DNA from: Tubulanus polymorphus
Taxonomy: Eukaryota > Nemertea > Palaeonemertea > Tubulaniformes > Tubulanidae
Direction of reading: 5' to 3'
DNA: 64,000 nt
NCBI RefSeq assembly: GCF_964204645.1
Contig: NC_134029.1
Coordinates: forward strand, 5,713,001 to 5,777,000
In this document: positions 11,181-22,600 of the stretch, in pieces
Layout: each line of letters opens with the position of its first letter
Numbering within the stretch: position 1 is the first letter of the stretch
Position numbers and translations under genes: made by a program
The notes under the pieces: generated by a model
The model's input: only the letters and a program-made list of their open reading frames with translations
What the model was told of the DNA's origin: nothing
Databases searched by the model: none

Positions 11181-13761
11181 ATGGAGGATGATAATCTAAT
11201 CAATCTAGAAGAGTTCCTTGACAAATGGGTAGCCGAAATTCCGGAAAGCTATTTCGTCAGGAGAATGCAGGATATTGAAGAGGCAGTCCTATGTGAGAAA
11301 ATGCAACAACCACCAGAAGTAATCAAAGAATTGGCTGCAGTTTGCGAGTAGGTTTTGAGTGCAATCAGTCCCTAATCATAATTATCTTTTGTGAAGAAGT
11401 TTTCAGTCTTTACCAGAAGCAATTGAAATATCCAGTGACAAGCAATCTGTTTGAAAAATCTGTTTCAGTCCATCAACACTACAGATAACTGAAGAACCTG
11501 TTACAGAATATGAAGCGTTATGTAATGTCCCTAAAGACACAAATCTTGCAAGTATCAGGTAGGAGATCTGGACATTTAAAGTAAATAGTAGAATTTTTAG
11601 ATGTTTAAGGAAAGGGTAAAATTTAACAAGAAGCAACATTTCAAGAGTATGAATAGGAAGCGAGCCTTTGATTAAATAACCATGCCAAAGGTCTCCCAAT
11701 TTTAGATATATCCGAAAAGATGCCATTTCTGATTTGTATGTAGATTTTGTCAATTTCTGTCTTGAAAACATCAACAGAAAGGCAAATCAAGTCCCCCAAG
11801 TACCCTCTTCGATCCACCCCTGGACAGTCACAACTGTGTATAGGACCTGAAAAACTGTTAAAACATACTTACCACATTTTCATAGGATGTTAAAAAAGAA
11901 AACTGGAAATCATAGGTGTTGGGATTCAATGATTACTGACTTCAGCGAAAAGTTTTACAAGCCAGTACCGGTATGTTATCAGTTGGTTTATCGTCAGCTT
12001 TTATAATTAAATTGATCGTGTTAGGCTATATAAGAATAATTTTTGTAGGACGCTGAGAATGCTGAAAAAACTGATCGTATAGAAACCCAAGCGGTTAATC
12101 TGCTCCTGACAGTTCATATCTATGATCCAGTCGCTGCGTATTCAAAGTCGAAAGTAAGTCAACATTGATAGCCTTGATTCGATAATTTGCACAGTTCAAT
12201 AAGTTTAAACTGTCGAAATTTGAACTTCCAGCCGAAAGTCAACCAGGAAATCCGTGTACTCGGCAGCCAACGTTTGTCCGAATTGAGGGATGTGATTACA
12301 TGCGCCTCTGATTACGTAATAGCTGGTGACTTCAGTCAGTGCCCGAAGCAGGTACCAGATATTAGAGCTAAGGTAAATTGCGTGTAAACTGAAAATTGTG
12401 TGTGAACTTTTATTCAAGAACTTTTCATTTTTGGCCGAATTATTGTGCGATTTCTCTCATGTATTCGTCTTACCCGGATATTGATTATCTTCTCGACCTA
12501 CCTCACTTTCAGGATTTATATAGATCGGGATTTTTCTTCATAGAAAACACATTTTACAATGATATGAGGTCTATGGATAGTCGGGACTATAGCGAGTAAG
12601 TACTCTACCATTTGACGAGTAGTTTTACTGAAATTTTAGCATTTTTCCCGCTTGGATGCCCGACCCCCTGCGATAACACTAACAATGAATTCAGATATCA
12701 TTCCTCGGATTCCATCAAACCTATAAAACAGCAAAGAAGTTTCAACTTTCATTTCAGATGTATCATAAATTGGACAAAATCTCCAGACATAAATGTTGGA
12801 CCATTCACCAAAAAAGATATGGAGGAATCTCTTTTCATCGATTTATCGATAAGGCTAAACCACCCTTATATTTACCAGCACCAAGGAAACTGTGAACATG
12901 TCATTATGTTCACGAATGTTCGGTAAAAAATTATTACATTTTGTTGTTGAAAAAGTATTATGAAAATACAAGTGTATAGTTTTGTCAATATTCTTTAAAC
13001 TTTCTTAATATAGTGTTATTCACGAAGATGATGGTCCGATCGAGAGGTATCCACTTCTCATTCGAAAACGTAGACGAAAAAGAGTCTTGTGTCGTGGTTG
13101 CACTCGGTCCAATGCTAAGTAAGATTTTTTGATGCGCAGTCAAACCTGCTTAGTCAATATAGATTTCTATATGATCCATATATCAGGGTGGCTACTGACC
13201 TGGAAAATTCAGGGAATCAGAAGAATCAGGGAAAACTCAGAGAATTTGACAAATCTTACCACTAACCTTGAAAACTCGGGGAATTTCAGATAATTGACCA
13301 CTTGTTTCTTCATCAGTACGGGATACAGTGCAAAAGGAATGAAATTGTAACATTTTAAACGACAAAATTTCTTTTGAATCACTCAGGGAATTTTGTGTAA
13401 TCACATGGAAACATCAGGGAAAACTTGAGGGATTTGTAAATGAGCGGAAAGAAGCCACCCCGTACATTATCATCAGTCAACTTGATGTAGACTTCGATTT
13501 TCTCTAAATAACTGCATGAATTTCATTGTACCTAAATTATCTATGTCAAATTAATGTGTGTTAACTGTTCGATGTAATTTGAGTAATTGAGCATCAATAT
13601 CTTTTTCTCTTATCAGGTGGACTGTTCGTGGAAGCCCCTTTTCTACCTTTGATCCTAGTCATTTTTGCGACGAATGCTTCATTATGTTACACTACAATAC
13701 AGATGGGGAGAAATTAGGCGATTTCAAAGCTTATGCCTTTGTGAATAACGCCTTACTTTGA
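11181..13761 (+). CDS. SNAPC3: snRNA-activating protein complex subunit 3
   Basis: SNAPC3 (SNAP50) is the DNA-binding subunit of the SNAPc complex, which binds the proximal sequence element of snRNA promoters for pol II and pol III. Exons: 11181-11347, 11469-11558, 11706-11799, 11899-11970 (or from 11886), 12049-12153, 12232-12372, 12513-12595, 12758-12922, 13014-13118, 13617-13761. Phases agree throughout except around exon 4, where the preferred TAG acceptor at 11885 needs phase 2 but exon 3 ends in phase 0; the acceptor at 11898 restores the frame and gives 388 residues (human is 411). Family landmarks are RVLGSQRLSELRD, FFFIENTFYND, YQHQGNCEHVI and the C-terminal zinc-binding CRGCTRSNAKW ... 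HFCDECFIMLHY, closing near GEKLGDFKAYAFV. The N-terminal 150 residues are poorly conserved, as usual. AATAAA follows at 13863. Confidence 0.93.
13185..13462 (+). repeat. dispersed repeat in SNAPC3 intron 9
   Basis: Internally repetitive element made of degenerate units such as AATTCAGGGAATCAG and ATCAGGGAAAACT. It begins CAGGGTGGCTACTGACC and ends AAGCCACCCCG, so the ends are short inverted repeats. Related blocks in the opposite orientation lie at about 29655-29915 and 45060-45190. Confidence 0.65.
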
Positions 13762-13900
13762 TGGAGTCATGGATGTTAGTTCGTTTGAAGTTTATAGATG
13801 GCAGCATTGTTTCGAGTTGCAGAACTTTGCTTTATATGAAAGTGCAAGGATTACATTTTCCAAATAAAAGCCACCTGATCCAAATCATTGAGAAACATCG
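13762..13900 (+). terminator. SNAPC3 3' UTR and poly(A) signal
   Basis: A canonical AATAAA lies at 13863-13868, about 100 bases after the stop codon. It predicts cleavage near 13885. Confidence 0.7.
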
Positions 13901-16900
13901 TAATTCACCTATTAATCAGTATCGACATTAAAGTGTTATCACTTTACATGAGTTAGCTGACATAACAAGAAAATTCGGAAGTACCTGATCCAGATTATCA
14001 GTAAAATGATGCGGATCAAACAGGATTAACAGTTGTATCTGACAGTGCTGTATGTAGATTATGGTTGAATATTAGTTTGTCAATCTTTGTAATGAGGCCC
14101 ATTTACACACGAAAGATTAAGTTAAACTGATTTTGTTTCTCTACTTTGAACTTATCGAAAATAGCAACTTTTCCGAAGATTCCTGGTATGCGTGTTCTTT
14201 CTTATTGCTGAAACTAGGCTCGACGGACATCGGATTTTATTATTACTCCATGTCATCATCTAAACAGCAATATCATGTATAATATTGGACACGCTCGTGT
14301 CAGTTTTCTGTATATGATGAAAATTGCCACAATTTTCGATGTAGCTAAAAATGCAATGATATCAATGATCATTTTCTCCTAGCCAAAATGAGACTGTGCA
14401 AGAGTTATGTGTAAATCGAGGTTGGCAAACTCCAAATATCGCATTTACGTACATGCTGGTCGTTCCTTGTGTTCATTTTATATATACGGTAGGTGTCATA
14501 CGCACGTGTACATATCGTATGATTATCTAGTCGGATTCTAGGGTGTGTCCGATTTGTTGTCTGCTAAAATTGATACTTCTCTCGGCGATGAAGCTGATTG
14601 ATCATGATACATGTGTAATTACTAGATCTTCCTCTGTATGCATGTGGTAGTAACGCACAGGAAAAAGGTTGCAGGGTTTTTCATTTGCCTCGATAATTCG
14701 ATGGCCGCCGCGTATAAAACGTATGCATCGTTAATTACCGTATATTTCCCAGTGATGCACTAGTGAAAAATCCATTTTAAAACGCTTGTAAATTAGTGAC
14801 GTATAATTTATCAATTACGTTAGCCTTTTCAGTGCTCAGTTCACCTCAAAATTTTAGTTTGTGTATGTGTAATTTTCTATTCGGTAGATGATTGTTTTGT
14901 TGCTTTTTTTTCCATTCGCTGAGAAGTGCCTCATTAGTGTAAGTGATCCAGACATGAATAAGAGGTTTTTGCACAGGGTATCGAATTCATTGATTTTCAT
15001 ATCCAATTATGACATTAATGGTATACTTAGCTGTGGGGGTTCATTTTCATGTTCAGACATGTACAAATTACATGTACCTTTATCTCGTATAACCGTATTG
15101 CATGTTTTTTGATTCCAATAAATCATATATTTTATTTTCTATTGATTACACGTTAAATTGTCTTTGGTCTTATTCGTAGTAGCTAACGAAAAGCTGGGAT
15201 TTGTGGATGCAGCATCAAAATGCCACTATTGGGATATGGTAGGAAATGATGGAAACAAATATGTGAATTTGACAGAAAAAAATCCAGTATCGGAAATTCA
15301 ATATGAAATGCATGAAACTGAAAATAACCTGCTAAACAAATATCTATAGGATTAGAATTGTTTCTATGAAGGCGGTAATCAACTGGAACAACACGATACA
15401 AGCACTGATCAGCATCAGCCTTCAAGGTTAACCCTCTGAGCAGCACCTCTCACAGCCCACTCACCCGCACGCCAGAATTGGTTCCAGTCGACGTGCCGAG
15501 CGTTAAGACACGGGATGACTCCAATTTGATGGCCAAAATTCCACATGTGTGAACAATGCGCGTCGTAGTCTTCGGGACTTGCAATTTATGAATTTGCGAT
15601 GTCCATCTAGTTACTAACCTTCGCCGTTTGCTTTTCAATTGCGCATTTTCTGCTGATGACTTTTAACCCGCATTAAATGTGTATATAATTTTTTTCCTCC
15701 CGGTTGTTTTGCCCATACGGTACATACAAGTCTCAATCGACAACCTGATGTATTACACCTTAGGGCAGGGAGGTAGCATTCATACGCCTGCCCCACCCAT
15801 AGCAACAGGTTTCCTCGGCAAGATTTTTTGTACGCGTATATATTTCAGAACAAAATTATTTTGCACGATTTAATGTTCGTTTTTTTCAAACGCCGGCGGC
15901 CAAAAATCGTGTTCGTGTTACAAAAGAGCGTTTCATATGAGAAGCGCGCTCGTTCATCGCTGTTAAAACTCAGTTTGGCAAGAGGGGCGTTTATCTTAAA
16001 GTTAAAAACAAATATTGGCTCTTACGTGAAATAGATTTTTAGCACGATAGACATTTTTGCACGAAGATGAGTGGATAGAGCTTGGAGTCAATATTCAAGG
16101 CTAGAGCGAGCATACGGACGTAGGCCTATTTCATTCCCATTGAACCTTTTGTTTTAAGAGCAAACCTACCGACTGTGAAACGGTTACGGATGCAAACTTC
16201 ACCAAGCGCGTTACAAATTATCAATAATGAAGTTTGCAAACATTCAGTTCAATGAGTATATAGATTAAATCGGTTTTTGTGTTGACTCGCGTCGATATTT
16301 GAACGAAGTGACTCAACCCCGGTAGCTTTATTGTCTATATGGCGTTTCATTGTTCCCCGGGTGTTTATTGTTAAGCGACGCTGTGAATTATTATCCCGAC
16401 GTATTACCTTCAACTTTGCGCATTGGCAGTACCATGGAAACATCGGTACATCATTAAATATCAGTTTAATTCGACCTGTTGGGAGAACGCTGAGGCTGGT
16501 GGTGCTACTACTGCGACCACGTTGTTGCTGCTATATTAATTTCGATAAAACGTTGACACAATCGGTGACGGTTGTTTGTAAAACCCATAATTTGTTGTTT
16601 GTAGACAGCTAGGTCCAAAAAGGAGGACCAACATAAAAAATGATGGAACATCCATGAAATGTCATTTTCTTTCTTCACTCTTGTTTTAATATGAAGACTG
16701 CGTGCTAAATACGCCATCAATATCAATTTAGTCAACCGCAGTTTTGACATGTTGGAAAAAATTTGATGTCCATGATCGGGTATCTAGGGTTACTATAGTA
16801 ACTGCAGAGTTAAGGAAAGTCACTGTCACTAGTAGCTGTACGAACCTATTTTACATAATGCGATGATATAACTTTTAAGATTCGGAAATATGATTTTTTT

Positions 16901-17499
16901 TGCGATAAAGGCGGAAGTGGATTTTCTTCATGACGAAGTTTTACTAATAACCAAGAAATATTCATGTATACCATAATGTAAAATGTTGATACGGGTAAAG
17001 GCTCGCATACAAAAGAAGCTTTCAGGGTCTGTTGTTAATAGTTTTTCATTATTGTTATGATTTGGCCATTTACTATGATCTTAACCATGACGTCATCTAA
17101 TCTTTCACGCATACAATCCCGAACACCTTGTTGTCATAAAGAAAAACCAACGGATCCACTGTTTTCAATTAAGACGTAGTGTGATTCTAGGAACTGTTGC
17201 AATCCTTCATTATCAACGGGTAGGGCGCGGTCATGGACAAATGTGATTCATCATATAGTCGTATATATGCATGTACAATGTTTCTATCGTAGAAGAATCT
17301 GCAAAAACTCTGATAATGAACAGCTCCATTTCATCCATAATTATTTAACCATTTTAAATTGATGAAAAAGTTATTGGCGGCATTTTTCCAATTGTCATTT
17401 TCACCGGCGCCAATTCCTATATTCGTATACGTATATATAGTGGTTTTGTGTGTGTTTTCAACTTACTGCCATCGGTCGATAAACACAATAAATGACAGA

Positions 17500-17533
17500 C
17501 CAGGGAGGTGGCAGTGAACTCCCACCTCCCTGG
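17500..17533. repeat. short strong hairpin
   Basis: CCAGGGAGGTGGCAGT and ACTCCCACCTCCCTGG are inverted with one mismatch over 16 bases and a 2-base loop. The flanks GACAGA(C) are also directly repeated. The core GCAGGGAGGTGGGAGT recurs at 37914-37929. Confidence 0.8.
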
Positions 17534-18038
17534 ACAGACCCTCGAAACTTGCAAATCCCCTGATTTTCCTTTGTAGTTAGTTGTGTATAATATGGCTCTC
17601 CAACACTGGTAGGCAAACACGCCTAGCACAAGATCTCATATTATTATCAACGGATGTTTTTGGAATACCAGTGTATGGAGTTATTTCGTGGATAACGAAA
17701 TTGCATGTGCCATAACAATTGATAGTATCATAACATGTGTCATAACAATTGATAGTATTTTTCCCATTTTCATATCCCATTTATCCATCGTTTATGAAAT
17801 TGCAACTACGCCCAGTCAGTTTCCCTCGGGGACCTCTGGATCGCCCGCGGAACTGTGACATGGATTCAAGCGCCGAATGTACGATCACGTGATAAACCGA
17901 TAACTAAGTGGGATAATAGATCCTCCTGCTGGAAGTCGAATATTCATTTGGATATATCGCCACTTTTTCAGTTCTCCGAGGTGGACTGTTTTCTCTTATC
18001 CGTCCAAAAAGACACCATCCGCTGTATACACCAGCAGG

Positions 18039-18224
18039 GCTGCCAACCCTGCAAAGTGCTATCAGTAACAAGATGAATCTTTTTTCAGAAGCATGTTCAA
18101 ATTATCAGTAATCAAGTTATGACCCTCAGTTACATCTTTCAGCATCAAACAAATCAAAACAGTTGTTTTGGACAAAAAAATAACAAAATACTGAAAACCA
18201 GGAACAGTCGACAGCTCTGAACCA
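18039..18224. repeat. dispersed repeat, copy 1
   Basis: Clearly related to 45723-45961. Shared blocks in the same order are GGCTGCCAACC, AAGTGCTATCAG, ATCAGTAATCAA, GTTACATCTTTCA / GTAACATCTTTCA, AATGCTGAAAA / AATACTGAAAA and GTCGACAGCTCTG. Confidence 0.75.
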
Positions 18225-18497
18225 GGGAGGAAAGGCTCTTCAATGCTTTGAATACGTAATATCCATACCGAGACGTGTGTGGTGAATAGCTTTGATTGGA
18301 TAAAAGCAAATTCCACCCTGGATAGCGTGGGAAAGGCCAATAGTTCCTACTGTACACCGCGTAGGTAGCAATTCGCCTAGTCCTCATGTAAATCAAGACA
18401 GCGAAACCACATGGATACAATACCTCAGACATAAAGACTCCAAATTCGAATAACATCAACTACAACAACCGAAGATCTACATATTAAACCAAATGTT

Positions 18498-19601
18498 TTT
18501 ATTATTAAACAGATTTGATACAATTTAAATCTAATTCACATAGAAAATACATATATAAGTCGTATCTTTCACTCACTACTGATGACAATGATGATAGCAG
18601 GTGATTTAAAAATGATTCCGAATAAAAAATGCTGCAATAAATGACGACGAACATATATCATGAAAGAAAGGGTTTGGTTTCATTCTCTATCAATTATTGA
18701 TAAATGCAAGCCGAGCTAAAAAGCGATTCGAACCGCCACCAACGCCCTTTAACGAAAAAAGGAAGCCCTTCATGATATAACCGATAACGATGAAAAATCT
18801 GAATGAATTCATCCAAGAAATTTTACTGAACGGACTACTTGCGGGGAGGGTATCGAAATACAAACGTTATCAGCAGAAGGTACTTGAATGTTTCGGTAAT
18901 ATCATATTGACTACTTCTGAGAAATTGCTCTCGCACCCGCTGGTGGTACAATAACAATAGAATACAGAAAAGCTAATGGAATAATGAATGAATGAATGAA
19001 TGGATGACAATATTGTAGTATTTGACAACATTCGAAAAATGAAATAACAATATCCACTACTAAATCTCAAATCAAATATCTGTTCTTTTTTTTCTATCTC
19101 GGCTGTGCCTATCGTGATAATTTCACTTCTGATAAAAGATACGAAGATCTATTTTTAACTCTCATACTTTGATCTAAAACATATGTATATGAATATCTAG
19201 GACTACGGGGTCCGAGGGGCAACTGTACAAAAATACGATGCATCAATATCTGGCGAACATTTGCCACAAAATACATGATAATAGATTTACTGAAAATTCG
19301 AAATAGTCCAAATTACAAGAGCGAATCACAATATTTAACTTCACTTCATTGATATACCAAGTGTTATTACTTATAAAACGATGCAGTTAGATTTTTCTTT
19401 TACCAATTGCGTCAATTAATAAATTGATGAAACGCCATTTCGAAAGAGTTACTAATAAAAAATACCGCAATAAAAACATTATTAATATTATTCGGTTATA
19501 AGCGTAAATATGTACAGCGAAATCATCGATCCAAAATGCGTCAAGGTTCGGTAACTTCACGGTTGGTGTTGTTTTGGTTGGACCGATTCTGTTTTTCGTG
19601 T
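18498..19601 (-). terminator. HNRNPK 3' UTR and poly(A) signal
   Basis: About 1.1 kb of non-coding sequence after the HNRNPK stop. It ends in an AATAAA on the minus strand (TTTATT at 18498-18503). The 3' UTR contains an (AATG)n run near 18983-19003. The UTR end is inferred only from the signal. Confidence 0.55.
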
Positions 19602-22600
19602 TCACCATTTGGCACTGCCATACTGTCTTGCGCTGTAAGTATACAAATGTATAGAAAGATAAGCCATTGTCGTTAGGTCAAGGAAAAAGTCCAGCCATCA
19701 TGCGCCATTCAATCACTCAGCACATTTTCAGCACCAGTTAGAATTTCTCATAGTATCGAATTGATGGGTTCGGCACACAGGCTAACAATGAGAAAAGAAA
19801 TAACTAAGGCAAAAATTCCAAACGGCGGCAGAGGCTTCGAGTGAGTAACACCTCATCCATGAACACCCAACAAATAATATGATGCGTCTGACATGCGTAT
19901 TTTTCTGTCAAAAATATTTTGACCTTTCGACAACCTTTTTACATCAAGTCGAAACCTGTTAATGTTTCACCAACAAACAACAATCCAATCAGGGAACCGC
20001 CGCTTAAAGAAAACCCCTATCAGATTACGTGTTGAACTAAAAGTCTTCAATAGAATTGCCCCAGTGATGCTTACAGTCCGAAGCAATCGCGTGCTCGAAG
20101 TTCCAGCGTCGACGATGATTTTCAATTAGCACAGTACGAGAAGATAGTGATTCATTGTTCGTTAATCAGCGAAACAACAAAATCACTAGTCTTCCAGTCC
20201 GGACTAATTATAACTCTCTTCCTTGATAATGAATGCTAGAGTGAATGAAATCAACGCTCACTGTTCATTCATTGCACAATAACACGACATAGGGTTCCGT
20301 TACTGGTAACTACTGTTCTAGGAGACTCGATAATCTTATCTCTGAAATGGGTCTCGACACCATCCGAAAAAATTAGAATATGCAAAATCATTACTATCAT
20401 TTCAATCAAAAAAGGCTAAATTCAAAAGGAGGCACTCCTGAGACTTTGTTTCAGAGTGGTGCACTCGGTACAAATGAATTAATCAATAGCGAAAGCGTTC
20501 ACTGAAGCCCAACTCTGCACAGACAACCAGGCCACAAGGTAATTATACAAAATATCAATAAATCAATCAATCGATTAGCGATCGATAACTCTTTCTCTAT
20601 ACACAGTTACAACTTTCGGTTTCTATGTTGAGATATTTTTATGAACACGATCTTTACAAATAGACATTGCCTCTTATACATCCAGATCCAGTATGAGATG
20701 AGTATGAAATGTCTGATTAAAAAGGCTCATCATTCGTCCTACACTTAAACTCGCTCAAATCATCATAGTTGGAATGATCATTTTGTGGACAATTTCCGGA
20801 AATTGAGTTGTAAATACAAATTCGGACCAACGAACTAGAGATTTCGATCGAGTTTGAGTGTATGAAACTAAGATTTTTAAACGCTAGATCGCACGAACAT
20901 TTTTCAAATTACCTTTGTTGTAGAAGGAATTGCGCGAATTGGATTTGTTCCGGAGTACCGGTGATGGTAATAATGCGATCGTTAGAATCGTCCTCTTCGT
21001 CGTTGATGGTGATCCCCGCGTTCGTTCTCGTGCGAATGTTCTGAATGCGACTGCCGTTTTTACCGATGATCGCACCGGCCATCTACAATACACACAAACA
21101 AATTCATTACTACCATACTTTTAGTAGTTACTTCTAAAACAATCAAGAGTCGAAGAGGAGCTGCGTACAAACTTGTATTTCTAACCCTGAGATCCATAGT
21201 CTCAAAGAATGCAAGAAATTTCTCAACTGGATTTTGGAAGTTGAAAGTTTACTACTTACATGGTTCGGAATGGTGACTTGCGTCATTTCTTTTCGACCGC
21301 CTGGGTTTTGTCCTCTGAACATCATTCCTTGGCTGCCTATTCCTCCGACAGTGTCCTGGTCAAAGTTCTCGCACATATTACTACCACCAATAGCTATAAT
21401 ATATAAACGCTTAACAAATGAAGAGTCCGTTTTGAAAGTAACAACCGAGCAACAAAAGTCATACGTTACTAAACTTTCCAATGGATATGTTTGCAAATTC
21501 CGCCTATTTGTCCATCAACTTTTTCCAATTTTCAAGTAATTAATGATGAACGAAGATAAGATTTTGAACCAGAGGCAGGAAAGAAGTCTTACAATAATTG
21601 TTCGATATCTAACGATCGACATATGAAAGACTAGTGGACGTACACTCCTCAGCAATTTTCCTACATGGAGATGTAGGTCTGTTTCAAATAGTCGGTTGGA
21701 AGTTTTCCTACATTATACATATATTTGATGAGGCAGCATTTATAGCCATGTATCGCATACAGCCTGCAGGCAAGGTGTGCCCGCATCTTGCCAGCAGAAC
21801 TGAGCTGTAATGCTGACACTGCAATCAATTCTGCAAATAATTCCACATTTTCTCGATGTTTAGCTTGTAATCGATAAAGCATTTACATATAACATGATAG
21901 AAACATCAAATGAAAATAGGATTGATTTCCGCAAACGGCTTTTTTGTTGTTGGGGTTGAATCGTAGTTCAGTAAAGACTTGCCAGTTAGCTTCAATATGT
22001 TCTTACACAACCAAGTAGATTCAATGCATCATTAAGCTAAAACTCATTGGCTCATTTCAGGTTATGAGATCACAGTAAGGTCGACTTCTGTAACTGCTAA
22101 CTTGATCAAAGAATTTGATCGCCAACATAGTAGTGGTTTATAACTCACCTCCCATAGCTCCACTATTTCCATAACCATCACCCATTCTACCTCCGCTGGA
22201 ATGATGAAGAATGAAAAAGTTTTACAAAAAGATCGAATAATTAAACACGGAAAACAAATGTCCTTCCATTTCTTCTTCGATGTTTCCTTCTTAACCGAAA
22301 GTTCCGATGTACGGTACATACCTCATTTGCATGTTCATTCCACCACGTCGGTTGCCGCCACCATCTCGGTCGCGTCCACCGCCATACCCTCCGCGGCCGC
22401 CTCCATCACGTCGGCCTCCACGGTCACCGCCACCTCTGCAGAACAAGAAACAAGCTGTGTTCATGAAATAATCAAAATAATGGTTTCTCACTTTGTTGAC
22501 TTAATTGAAACCAACCAAGTACCGGACCAGTAACTATAGATACAATTTAAAGCTTTGTTCAAGAATTCAACTGTTCTTTCTTCATTATCAACGCCCTGTT

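Larger units (their letters stand above)
13900..18490. other. intergenic between SNAPC3 and HNRNPK, no supported gene
   Basis: Tail-to-tail intergenic region. It holds scattered short frames (for example 15158-15349, +, ending NNLLNKYL) without splice or homology support. It also has a perfect-looking hairpin at 17500-17533, a 30-base direct repeat at about 17703-17760 (CATAACAATTGATAGTAT twice) and a dispersed repeat at 18039-18224. Confidence 0.5.

Noticed and set aside
15158-15349. 63-codon plus-strand frame ending NNLLNKYL, preceded by an acceptor-like TTCGTAG
   Set aside because: No upstream exon with a matching donor, no family resemblance, and only one short frame in a non-coding stretch.
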